This document shows, in pieces, positions 7,402 through 14,673 of a stretch of 15,958 nucleotides of DNA. The notes beneath the pieces are model-generated. The model saw only the letters and a list, made by a program, of their open reading frames with translations. It did not search any database and was not told the origin of the DNA. Where the stretch lies: the NCBI GenBank assembly GCA_937967705.1, contig CALCJG010000165.1, positions 1 to 15,958 on the forward strand. Reading direction: 5' to 3'. Position 1 is the stretch's first letter, and each line of letters starts with the position of its first letter. The position numbers and the translations under genes are program-made. The stretch is from an uncultured Spirochaetia bacterium. Its GTDB lineage: Bacteria > Spirochaetota > UBA4802 > JAGODF01.

Positions 7402-7430
7402 AATATAGCACAAAAGGGGATTTGTGTCAA
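7402..7430 (-). promoter_or_regulatory. Strong sigma-70 type promoter for the two C11 peptidase genes
   Basis: On the minus strand a perfect -35 TTGACA (7430-7425) is followed after exactly 17 bp by TATATT (7407-7402). It begins directly next to the stop codon of the CsgG-like gene (7431-7433). Transcription should start near 7395, about 42 nt before the proposed TTG start. The peptidase pair can therefore be expressed apart from the upstream gene. Confidence 0.75.
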
Positions 7431-9308
7431 TTAGAAACGGCAGGTTAACCCCAGGTAATGCGTGGGGGCAGTGTTCCAGGGATCCTTGCGGGAATAGGGG
7501 GAGGGCTGATCCATGTAGCTTGATGAAATATACAGGGAGACCTCGCTGTTCATCTCCTCGAATTTATACTTAACATAATTGTAGCGCATATACTTGAGGA
7601 CGTAATAAATATGAAGGGCTGTCAGCGCCAGCCCCACACCCAGCGAGACGTTGCGGTAGAGGGCATATTTCCGTGCGTCCTCCTTTTTGCCCTCCATGCT
7701 GTCATAGATTTCAGTGCCTTCATTGATGTCGTCCGCTCTTTCGTACTGGCTCTTGAGTTTGGAATAGTCCGAATTGGATTTCTTTACCCTCTGATTGAAA
7801 AAATAAGCGGTGCCGTAGGCCAGCAGCGGGGGTGCTGCGAGAACCGCGACCATGGTGCCGAAATAATTATCCTGGTTATCCCTGTAAAAGCGTATGTTTC
7901 CCTCGATCCCGCTGTTGTCATAGCCCGCTTCGGTGCAGCGCTTATTGTACAGCTCTTTCATCTCCGGCTTGGCAAAGTCCTGGTAGTAGCCCAGCATGTA
8001 GCCGGCCCGTTCAAAGGCCTCGTCGGAGAGCTTGTTCTCATTCTTCAGCAGATGATGCTGACCCCGGCTGCAGTAGGCCAGCATCTTGGATTCCAGCCAG
8101 GAAGAGGCTACCCGGGAGGAGCGGTTCTTCTTCCTCTCCAGTCTTTTCTGTTGTTTGACAAGGTCTTCATTGAAAATTCCCGCAACGAGAATGATGCTGA
8201 TGCCCTTGTCGTAGGCGTTCAGGGAGTCCTTGAAGCGGTATCGGTTGTATTCGTAATCCCCCACGATCTCGTAAAAGGCGGTCCAGGAGAGGTATATCTC
8301 GGTTTCCAATCGGGCGAAGGAGGGGCTGATCCGGGAGTAGAACCGGCGTTCTTCCTCCGTGATAACATAATACTCGGATAGCAGCTCCCGGTAGCGGCTG
8401 TTGACTTTGTTGCAAACCTCTTCGTTCGTGTCGGCATGGGCTGAAAGCCATTGAAGTATGTCCTTCAGGGCTGATTTGAAAACCAGACTCTGGGTGTCGG
8501 CAATCCTCTTCTGTATGCCTTCGGTAAAGGGTTTCAGGTGATGTTTCTGATTCTCATCAGCTTTTAACAGCTGTTCGAGGATTTTATTGTAGCCCTCAAA
8601 AGCGCCCTGATAGTCTTCTGCCAGAAAGCGGATATCGCTGTCCTGGAGCGCTTCTTTGAGTGCGTCCAGCAGGCTCTGTGTATCCTTGTCGGCTGATTTC
8701 ATCAGGAGGAGGGACTGGTCCAGCCCTTTTTTATCCTCGCGGATCTTGTCTCCTATTGTATAGGTAGAGACATAATCGGTAACGGCCTTTTCGGAATCTA
8801 TTTCGTAATCCGGTTGTATCATCTTTTTACCGGCTTCCCTGCAGGCCCATTCCGTCTGATTTTCAAAGAAGGCCAGGCTTACTTCTGACTTGACAGCAAG
8901 GTTCTTTCCCATGCCTTTACCGGTATAGTTGGTCAGGATCAGGCGGAAGTGATTTTTTTCCCGGACCACCTTCCCTGCAATCAGCTCCTCGGTCTTCAGT
9001 GCTGCAGCCAGCTTTGAGAGGCAAATCTCGTCAGTACAGGGTTTTTCCGGCATGGCTGTTTCCTGGGAGAATAGGAGACGCTTTTCCTTCTCCGTGATGA
9101 GCCGGTAGACCGATCCGTGATTTTCCAGGATGGAGAGGGTGATGAAGTCCCGAGCGGCTTCGGCCTTGGAGTACAGACCCGCCTCCCCTGATGTGATTTC
9201 TGCTATATACAGGCGTTTTTTTTCCCCGCCCTGGATGGACAGCAAGAACATACCTGACATAAGGATTGTGAGAATCGCCAGTTGAACGAGGCGGGCCGAC
9301 ATCAACAT
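7431..9308 (-). CDS. Exported protein with CsgG/TolB-like N-terminal domain and two C-terminal membrane helices
   Basis: About 625 residues. A signal peptide occupies the first 25 or so (RLVQLAILTILMSGMFLLSI). The next 110 residues resemble the alpha/beta domain of CsgG-type and related assembly proteins: YIAEITSGEAG, then YRLITEKEKRLLFSQE, then C91-TDEI-C96 and LKTEELIAGKVVREKNHFRLIL, matching the family pattern CTxxxC ... L-A--I--G-V. Residues about 170-450 are helical and may contain TPR-like repeats. Two hydrophobic segments (about 483-504 and 553-573) follow, and the chain ends HYLGLTCRF, as in envelope-inserted proteins. The GTG at 9314 overlaps the GGAG ribosome site, so I prefer the ATG at 9308, 5 nt after GGAG (9317-9314); the ATG at 9302 is also possible. 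It leads the operon with the C11 peptidases, 17 bp or more upstream of their promoter. A role in envelope assembly is inference. Confidence 0.82.
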   Translation of the reverse strand: MLMSARLVQLAILTILMSGMFLLSIQGGEKKRLYIAEITSGEAGLYSKAEAARDFITLSILENHGSVYRLITEKEKRLLFSQETAMPEKPCTDEICLSKLAAALKTEELIAGKVVREKNHFRLILTNYTGKGMGKNLAVKSEVSLAFFENQTEWACREAGKKMIQPDYEIDSEKAVTDYVSTYTIGDKIREDKKGLDQSLLLMKSADKDTQSLLDALKEALQDSDIRFLAEDYQGAFEGYNKILEQLLKADENQKHHLKPFTEGIQKRIADTQSLVFKSALKDILQWLSAHADTNEEVCNKVNSRYRELLSEYYVITEEERRFYSRISPSFARLETEIYLSWTAFYEIVGDYEYNRYRFKDSLNAYDKGISIILVAGIFNEDLVKQQKRLERKKNRSSRVASSWLESKMLAYCSRGQHHLLKNENKLSDEAFERAGYMLGYYQDFAKPEMKELYNKRCTEAGYDNSGIEGNIRFYRDNQDNYFGTMVAVLAAPPLLAYGTAYFFNQRVKKSNSDYSKLKSQYERADDINEGTEIYDSMEGKKEDARKYALYRNVSLGVGLALTALHIYYVLKYMRYNYVKYKFEEMNSEVSLYISSSYMDQPSPYSRKDPWNTAPTHYLGLTCRF

Positions 9309-9355
9309 TATCACTCCATCGCTTTATATTCCCCTGCTGTGAGGACAAGAGGAAC

Positions 9356-9384
9356 ATTATGGTCCATCTCCAGATAATTGGCAA
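9356..9384 (-). promoter_or_regulatory. Sigma-70 type promoter for the CsgG-like gene
   Basis: On the minus strand TTGCCA (9384-9379) and CATAAT (9361-9356) are separated by exactly 17 bp; each matches the consensus at five of six positions. Transcription should start near 9349, giving a leader of about 40 nt before the ATG at 9308. Confidence 0.65.
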
Positions 9385-9513
9385 AAACAATTTGTCATCC
9401 CTGATAATTTCTTAATTCAGTAGATTCTTCCCATCCCTCGGAGAGAGTGGGGATCGAGGATAATCTCTCCCGATGGCCGGGCCAATAATTGGGGAAAATT
9501 TTAATATTTTTGG

Positions 9514-9542
9514 TTGACATTAAACATGGTGTTAAGAATATC
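9514..9542 (+). promoter_or_regulatory. Candidate promoter for the cytochrome/oxidoreductase operon
   Basis: A perfect TTGACA (9514-9519) lies about 140 bp before the cytochrome start. At 17 bp the -10 is only AATATC (9537-9542). The good -35 with a weak -10 would suit an activator-dependent promoter, but no FNR-type or other known operator is evident. Confidence 0.35.
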
Positions 9543-9657
9543 GAATAAGTCTTTTTAGCTCGTATTTTGCCTTTTGTTCATATGATCTCTTCCATTACCG
9601 ATATTCTGGAGCTTGAATGAATATCTCACAAAACTATTATTATAAAGGAGAAAGTTT

Positions 9658-10170
9658 GTGAAACGGACATTACTATTCTTCTTCTTGCCATTTATCATCA
9701 GCACATACCTTTCTTACATTCTCTTCATCAAAGCTTGCGATTATGCCATGAATGTACAGGCCGAAAAACCATTGCCCTTTAATCACAAGACTCACATGAC
9801 AAAATACAATATCAGTAATTGTGAATTCTGCCATGGGTATTATGAGAACGGGAGATTCAAGGGGATACCGACAGTGGCTGTATGTAAACAATGTCACGAG
9901 GGGAAAACCGCCGCGGAGAAGATATTTTTTAAAAACTACAAGGATACCGATACTCCCTGGACCTCTTTTGCCCAGCAGCCGGATCTGGTGTATTTCAGTC
10001 ACATCGCTGTGATGAAAAACAAGAAGACCGCCCAGTGTGCTTCCTGCCATGGGAACAAGGGTGTGTCGATGACAACTGCAAAAATAAAAGGGAAAATGCT
10101 CATGGGTCAGTGTATGGATTGTCATGATTCTTTGAAGATCAGCAACAAATGCATGGTCTGTCATGACTAG
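9658..10170 (+). CDS. Membrane-anchored pentaheme c-type cytochrome
   Basis: A 170-residue cytochrome c attached to the membrane by an N-terminal helix (TLLFFFLPFIISTYLSYILF, 4-23) with the heme domain in the periplasm. Five CXXCH motifs are visible: C55-H59 (CEFCH), C76-H80 (CKQCH), C127-H131 (CASCH), C152-H156 (CMDCH) and C165-H169 (CMVCH, one residue from the end). H43, H46 and H115 (FNHKTHM, FSHIAVM) are likely distal axial ligands, as in class III/c7-type cytochromes. It starts with GTG behind AAAGGAG (9644-9650, 7-nt spacing). It is the first gene of a four-gene operon whose order matches qrcABCD. ActA of alternative complex III is also pentaheme, whereas QrcA is usually described as hexaheme. 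It should pass electrons between the complex and soluble cytochromes. Confidence 0.92.
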   Translation: MKRTLLFFFLPFIISTYLSYILFIKACDYAMNVQAEKPLPFNHKTHMTKYNISNCEFCHGYYENGRFKGIPTVAVCKQCHEGKTAAEKIFFKNYKDTDTPWTSFAQQPDLVYFSHIAVMKNKKTAQCASCHGNKGVSMTTAKIKGKMLMGQCMDCHDSLKISNKCMVCHD

Positions 10171-10229
10171 ATCCGTATGGTAAAAAGTGAAATTATCGTG
10201 AAAATTTGTATAAAGGGGTAATTTAATCC

Positions 10230-12251
10230 ATGAAAAAGATTGAGAGAAAAGATTTCTTAAAGCTGGCAGGCGGAGTGGTCGGCGGGAGCGTCGTTGGTAC
10301 CGTTTTCTCGGGGGCTCCCTTCGACGGTCTGCAGTGGCTTGTGGAATGGACTCAGGATCAGTATGTCCCCGCCAGAGGTGCGGAGACATCCATTCAGAAT
10401 ATATGTCAGGCATGTCCCAACGGATGCAATCTCTCCATCAGGATGATCGGCGAGAGGGCCGTGAAGGTTGAAACATCCAACGGCGCCTGTCCTGTCGGAC
10501 AGACCCTGCTTCAGGAACTCTATCATCCGGAGAGAATTCAGACTCCCTTGAAAAGGGTGGGGAAAAAGGGGTCCGGCAAGTTTATGCCCATATCTTGGGA
10601 AGAAGCCGTTAAGGATATAGCCGGTAAAATCAATAAGATCAGGAAAGATAAGAAGCCTCAGTCTATCGCCGCCATCAACGGAACGCATAATACCGCAGTG
10701 AACCAGCTTTTAGGCAGACTGGTTAAAGCCTCGGGAAGCGGTCACATCTATCATGATACCTGCTTCTGCGATCTTTCGAAAAGCGCCGTCCAGCTGACTC
10801 AGAAAGTCGAGGGCTCTTTGGAATACGATGTCGAGAATGCCGATTACATCCTCAGCTTCGGCGCCCGTCTCATGGAGGGATGGGGCGAGCCCAACAAGAT
10901 GTACAACTCCTACCTGAAATGGAAAAAGAACAAAGCCAAATTCGTTCAGATAGATACGATCTGTACCCGGACGGCATCCATGGCGGACAAGTGGATACCC
11001 CTTGCCAAGGCGGGCACGGAATCCATCCTGGCCATGGGGATAGCCTATCAGTTGATCACAAAGCACGGAAAGAGTTCCAATGTGGCTGACCTGAGTAGAT
11101 GGTCCGGGCTTAATGAATTTACCCCTCAGAAGGTTTCTGCGGCCACCGGAGTACCTGTGGAAGTGATTGAACAGACCGCCAAGGAATTCGTTTCCTCCCG
11201 TAAACCCGTAGCGGTTGCCGGAAGGGGCGGTAAGGGCGTCTCCTCATCGGTTGCGGAAATAGTCGCCGTTCAGTGTCTCAACAAGCTTGTGGACAATCTC
11301 GGCAAGGCCGGTGGGGTCTATGTCAAGATGGCTTCCAATCCGTTGGGAGAGCCGAAGCTGGATGCGATAGCAGAGGCGGGAATTAAGAATACCAAGAAGG
11401 CCAGGGGTCTTGATGAATTTATAGCAAAAATGGAGAATATCGAGCTCCTTTTCATAAATGAGGGAAATCCCGTTCACAGGAGTGTTTACGGGAAAAAGCT
11501 GGCGGATAAGATGAAAGACATCCCCATGGTCGTTTCCTTCATGCCGTTAATCAACGATACGGCCATGTATGCCGACTATATCCTTCCTACGCTCACGGTT
11601 CTTGAGATTCCGGCCAATGAGGCCAGCAAGGCTGTGGGGGCCCGTTTCAAGGCTAAACACACCGGCGACATCGTTCTGGAAATTGCGAAGAATGTGGAGG
11701 ATGTCAGCAAGGTGTTCACTTGGGCGAGTTATAAGGATGTGGTCAAACTCTCCGGAAAGACGGAATTGAGGTCCGCGGCGAGTTTCAGCTTCTCTACCGA
11801 TATACTGAAAAAACATTTTGAAGACTTGAAGAAGAAGATGAGTGAAGGGGGCTCAGAGTTCAATCTCTCGCTTATCCCCTTTGAGATTCCTGTCGTGGGG
11901 GATGGACGTGGCATGGCCCTTCCCTATGTTCTCAAGAGTATTGACGGCAACACCTTTTCCATGGGTCGGCTTTACGTACACATGAATCCCGAGACAGCCG
12001 CAAAGAATGGAGTCTGTGAGGGTTCCAATATCTACCTGATATCGAAGAGGGGCGAGATAGGCAAAGTGAGGGTTCATCTGACCAAGACTGTGGCCCCGGA
12101 TGTTGTGGCAGTTCCCCTGGGATTTGGGCATGAAGGGTATACCGTTTATGCGGACGACAAGGGAGTCAATCCCAAGGAGATCATGTCGGATTCCATTGAT
12201 CCTGAATCCGGTGTAGCCGACTGGTGGTATACCAGGATAAAAATTAGTTAA
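10230..12251 (+). CDS. Molybdopterin oxidoreductase-family subunit of a Qrc/Act-like complex
   Basis: A 673-residue exported subunit of the complex iron-sulfur molybdoenzyme family. The N-terminus (MKKIERKDFLKLAGG) is Tat-like but has R6-K7 instead of the twin arginine. A GxPFDGLQWLVEWTQ segment and P-RG then recall QrcB/ActB proteins. A 4Fe-4S site is formed by C59, C62, C66 and C87 (CQACPNGC ... GACPVGQ); V89 stands where many Mo enzymes have Lys (CPKG). Then come LYHPERIQTPLKRVG and ISWEEAV, typical of the family. H175-D-T-C178 aligns by eye with the Mo-ligand Cys region of PsrA/PhsA-type enzymes, although QrcB and ActB are thought to lack Mo. A C-terminal molybdopterin-dinucleotide-binding-like domain closes the chain. 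A ribosome site AAAGGGG (10212-10218) lies 11 nt upstream. No maturation chaperone gene is in the window. Confidence 0.9.
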   Translation: MKKIERKDFLKLAGGVVGGSVVGTVFSGAPFDGLQWLVEWTQDQYVPARGAETSIQNICQACPNGCNLSIRMIGERAVKVETSNGACPVGQTLLQELYHPERIQTPLKRVGKKGSGKFMPISWEEAVKDIAGKINKIRKDKKPQSIAAINGTHNTAVNQLLGRLVKASGSGHIYHDTCFCDLSKSAVQLTQKVEGSLEYDVENADYILSFGARLMEGWGEPNKMYNSYLKWKKNKAKFVQIDTICTRTASMADKWIPLAKAGTESILAMGIAYQLITKHGKSSNVADLSRWSGLNEFTPQKVSAATGVPVEVIEQTAKEFVSSRKPVAVAGRGGKGVSSSVAEIVAVQCLNKLVDNLGKAGGVYVKMASNPLGEPKLDAIAEAGIKNTKKARGLDEFIAKMENIELLFINEGNPVHRSVYGKKLADKMKDIPMVVSFMPLINDTAMYADYILPTLTVLEIPANEASKAVGARFKAKHTGDIVLEIAKNVEDVSKVFTWASYKDVVKLSGKTELRSAASFSFSTDILKKHFEDLKKKMSEGGSEFNLSLIPFEIPVVGDGRGMALPYVLKSIDGNTFSMGRLYVHMNPETAAKNGVCEGSNIYLISKRGEIGKVRVHLTKTVAPDVVAVPLGFGHEGYTVYADDKGVNPKEIMSDSIDPESGVADWWYTRIKIS

Positions 12252-12266
12252 AGGTGGTGGAAGATT

Positions 12267-13259
12267 ATGAATAAAAAATGGGGAATGGCAATTGATTTGG
12301 ACAAATGCACTGGATGCGGGGCCTGTCAGGTGGCCTGCATGCAGGAAAACAACATGCCCATATTTAAAGATGATTCTGATTTACCCAAAAGAGTAACCTT
12401 CCTCGACCTTATGAAGGTTACCAACGATAAGGATGCCAAGAAAAAGTACGGTGAGGTCCAGGTGGCCTTCGTGCCAAAAATGTGTCAACAGTGCGAAGGG
12501 AACAACCTCGGCGCTCATCAGCCTATTCCGCTGGAAACCGTTAAGAAGCGGGTGCTGGGAGGGGAGAAGGTTTTCTTTCCCGGCATCACCTATGATGAAC
12601 AGGATAACATGCTCTACAAGCCCGAGGTGGTTTATACCAAGGACATGGTTGAGGACCTGGAGAAAAAGGGAGTCAAAAGCGTCTACTTCGACAATTCCCA
12701 GCCGCCCTGTGTTTCGGTCTGTCCGGTTGTCGCCACGGATGTTGGAGATGACGGTGTGGTAAGCCAGGTCTGGTCGCGCTGCATCGGATGCCGTTACTGC
12801 CAGACCGCCTGTCCCTATGAGGCCAGGGCCTTCAACTGGTGGAATCCCCGATACGAGGGCGATTTCAAGAAATCCTTGAATCCTGATGTATCCCTCTCCT
12901 CCCGCGGTGCAGTGGTAAAATGCACCTTCTGCAGCCATATATGGAAAAGGGAGCGTGACAAGTTGCTTGCCAAGGGCGAGAAGGATCTCAATAAAGTTAA
13001 ATATAATCCGGCTTGTGTCAGCGCCTGTCCCACGAACGCGATCATCTTCGGTGATCTCAATGATCCCGAATCTCCTGTTTATGCCAAGAAGCTGAACAAT
13101 GACGAAAGAGCGGTGAGGCTTGTTCATTCCATTGATAAGGCCGATCCAAAGGTGCGTGAAAAATGGATTGCAAAGAAGAATTATCCCAATCCTAAAGTCT
13201 ATTATCTATCAAGTCAGAAGTGGCTGCGTGACATATTAGTCGGCTTTAAAAACTCCTAA
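12267..13259 (+). CDS. Four-cluster ferredoxin-like electron-transfer subunit with internal insertion
   Basis: A 330-residue iron-sulfur subunit that should carry electrons between the molybdopterin-family subunit and the quinone/cytochrome partners. Sixteen cysteines form four sites: C14, C17, C20, C24; C73, C76 with C148, C152; C172, C175, C178, C182; C219, C222 with C250, C254. All are complete, so four 4Fe-4S clusters are possible. The second motif is unusual: MCQQCEG and QPPCVSVCP, normally almost adjacent, are separated by about 70 residues (77-146). This makes the protein about 75 residues longer than QrcC-type subunits. There is no signal peptide; export would be with the Tat-like partner. 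The start is supported by AAGGTGGTGG just upstream. Its stop is 22 bp before the NrfD gene and its start 15 bp after the previous stop: one operon. Confidence 0.92.
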   Translation: MNKKWGMAIDLDKCTGCGACQVACMQENNMPIFKDDSDLPKRVTFLDLMKVTNDKDAKKKYGEVQVAFVPKMCQQCEGNNLGAHQPIPLETVKKRVLGGEKVFFPGITYDEQDNMLYKPEVVYTKDMVEDLEKKGVKSVYFDNSQPPCVSVCPVVATDVGDDGVVSQVWSRCIGCRYCQTACPYEARAFNWWNPRYEGDFKKSLNPDVSLSSRGAVVKCTFCSHIWKRERDKLLAKGEKDLNKVKYNPACVSACPTNAIIFGDLNDPESPVYAKKLNNDERAVRLVHSIDKADPKVREKWIAKKNYPNPKVYYLSSQKWLRDILVGFKNS

Positions 13260-13281
13260 GGGATGAATGAGGAGATAAACA

Positions 13282-14520
13282 GTGAAAAGCGCTATTGAAT
13301 TTTGCAAGAATGAATGGAATAGCTATACCAGGAAAACCAAGATAGCACTATGCGTCCTCTTGGGCCTGGTGGCTCTTTTCGCCATATTCGCCATACAGAT
13401 CCTCTTTTGGGGATTGGGTTATACCGACATGAACAATGTCTTCGCGATGGGCATCTGGATCATCGGTGACCTGGGACTTGTCGCCCTGGGAGGCGGGGCC
13501 TTTTTTTCGGGCTTCCTCCTGTATATTTTCCGCAAGGACGACCTTGAGCCGCTCATCAACTCAACTGTGCTGATCGGTTTCATGTGCTATCTGTTTACAT
13601 TCATACTTCTGGTGTTCGATATTGGTCAGCCGCTGAGGGCCTGGTTCGGCTACACCTACCCCAACTGGGGATTGCATCTGATGCCGAAATCCATGCTGAC
13701 AGAAGTTGTCTGGTGTTTGACCCTTTACTTTTGCGTTCTCTGTGTAGAGCTGATACCCATTCCTCTCAAGCACAAGGTTGTTGATAAGATCCCCTTCTTC
13801 CATTATCTGGGACACTATCTCCACAGGCTTATGTGGATCATGGCGGCTGTGGGTACATTTCTCTCCTTCTTCCATCAGGGGTCTCTCGGCGGTGGTATGT
13901 GGGGAGTTCTCTATGGCAAGCCCGGCTGGTTTCACCCTCACTTTTTCTTCCTGGCCATCGTTCTGGCTACGGCGGGGGGCACCTCTTTCATGACCCTGTG
14001 GCCTTATGTGGCAAGCAAGATCATGAAGAAGGAAATCGTTCCCATGAGTTCCTTTCAGGCCCTGGCCAAGGTTTCCGGGTTCATGTTCATCTTCTATCTG
14101 AGTTACAGAATATTCGTAGTCTATACTTTAAGCACGGTTTATGTCCCCATGGCTGACAGGAGTTTTATCGATCTCCTGGGAGGCTATTACGGGCTCTGGA
14201 TGCTCTCTCTGGAGCTCATCTTCAGCGCAATACCCATCGTTCTGCTGCTGGTCCCAAAATTCCGGGAACAGGAAAAATTCATGGTAGCAGGCCTGATAAG
14301 CGGAGTTCTGGCCGTTCTCTTCCACAAACTCTTTGTGGTGCTGAATGGTTTCTCCATCCCCAACTTTGCCTGGAGGCCTTTCATGGGTTACAATCCTACC
14401 ATCCAGGAATGGTTCGTTATGGCCGGGGCCTTGGCCTGCATGGCACTGATCTATATGTGGTTTGCCAAATACATGCCTCTCTTCCCTCATCTGCACAAGC
14501 ACGAGCATCATGAGGCATAA
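13282..14520 (+). CDS. NrfD/HybB-type integral membrane quinone-interacting subunit
   Basis: A 412-residue polytopic protein with about ten hydrophobic helices, the size of QrcD, ActC, DsrP or TtrC rather than the eight-helix PsrC. Helix 1 covers about 21-44. Conserved NrfD/HybB features are MGIWIIGDLGLVALGGGAFF (56-75), the DIGQPLRAW loop (113-121), the FFHQGSLGG motif (196-204) followed by MWGVLYGKPGWFHP, and LFHKLFVVLNG near the C-terminus. The last residues are a His-rich tail (HLHKHEHHEA). It should hold the menaquinone site in the cytoplasmic membrane and link it to the periplasmic FeS and cytochrome subunits. The start is GTG with TGAGGAG (13268-13274) 7 nt upstream. It is the last gene of the operon; a strong terminator begins 25 bp after the stop. 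Confidence 0.93.
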   Translation: MKSAIEFCKNEWNSYTRKTKIALCVLLGLVALFAIFAIQILFWGLGYTDMNNVFAMGIWIIGDLGLVALGGGAFFSGFLLYIFRKDDLEPLINSTVLIGFMCYLFTFILLVFDIGQPLRAWFGYTYPNWGLHLMPKSMLTEVVWCLTLYFCVLCVELIPIPLKHKVVDKIPFFHYLGHYLHRLMWIMAAVGTFLSFFHQGSLGGGMWGVLYGKPGWFHPHFFFLAIVLATAGGTSFMTLWPYVASKIMKKEIVPMSSFQALAKVSGFMFIFYLSYRIFVVYTLSTVYVPMADRSFIDLLGGYYGLWMLSLELIFSAIPIVLLLVPKFREQEKFMVAGLISGVLAVLFHKLFVVLNGFSIPNFAWRPFMGYNPTIQEWFVMAGALACMALIYMWFAKYMPLFPHLHKHEHHEA

Positions 14521-14545
14521 GGTTTAATAGATAAAGCAAAGCAAG

Positions 14546-14577
14546 AACCTCCTCGGATGAAACGAGGAGGTTTTTTT
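14546..14577 (+). terminator. Intrinsic terminator of the cytochrome/oxidoreductase operon
   Basis: AACCTCCTCG (14546-14555) and CGAGGAGGTT (14563-14572) form a perfect 10-bp stem with a 7-nt loop, followed by a T run to 14577. It ends the transcript of the four-gene operon and isolates the next promoter. Confidence 0.95.
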
Positions 14578-14599
14578 ATGGATTTCCATGGAGTTTGTT

Positions 14600-14627
14600 T
14601 TGACAGGGGAATGCAGATCGATATACT
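14600..14627 (+). promoter_or_regulatory. Sigma-70 type promoter for the small metal-motif gene and barrel gene
   Basis: A perfect TTGACA (14600-14605), a 16-bp spacer and TATACT (14622-14627, five of six matches) lie just after the terminator. Transcription should start near 14634. The spacer and -10 contain an ATCGAT palindrome; no Fur- or Zur-type box is evident by eye. Confidence 0.7.
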
Positions 14628-14673
14628 GTTCCTGCTGTTGAAACTCTCTGATCCCTAAAATCACGGAGTTTTT

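Larger units (their letters stand above)
9309..9657. other. Intergenic region between the CsgG-like gene and the cytochrome operon
   Basis: These 349 bp hold divergent control regions: a good minus-strand promoter (9356-9384), a weaker plus-strand candidate (9514-9542) and an imperfect inverted repeat, GGAGAGA (9440-9446) with TCTCTCC about 17 nt further on. The plus-strand half (about 9490-9657) is AT-rich. No reading frame looks like a gene. Confidence 0.6.

Noticed and set aside
7611..8381. 256-codon plus-strand reading frame opposite the CsgG-like gene
   Set aside because: It is antisense to a gene with a signal peptide, promoter and domain similarity; its own sequence shows no family features.
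9440..9470. Inverted repeat GGAGAGA/TCTCTCC as a terminator
   Set aside because: It lies between two divergent genes, has no T run and an imperfect stem; at most a leader or operator structure.
9673..10413. 246-codon minus-strand reading frame over the cytochrome gene
   Set aside because: It is a shadow of the five CXXCH motifs on the plus strand.
12381..13127. 248-codon minus-strand reading frame over the FeS gene
   Set aside because: It is antisense to the sixteen-Cys ferredoxin-like gene and has no ribosome site or domain.
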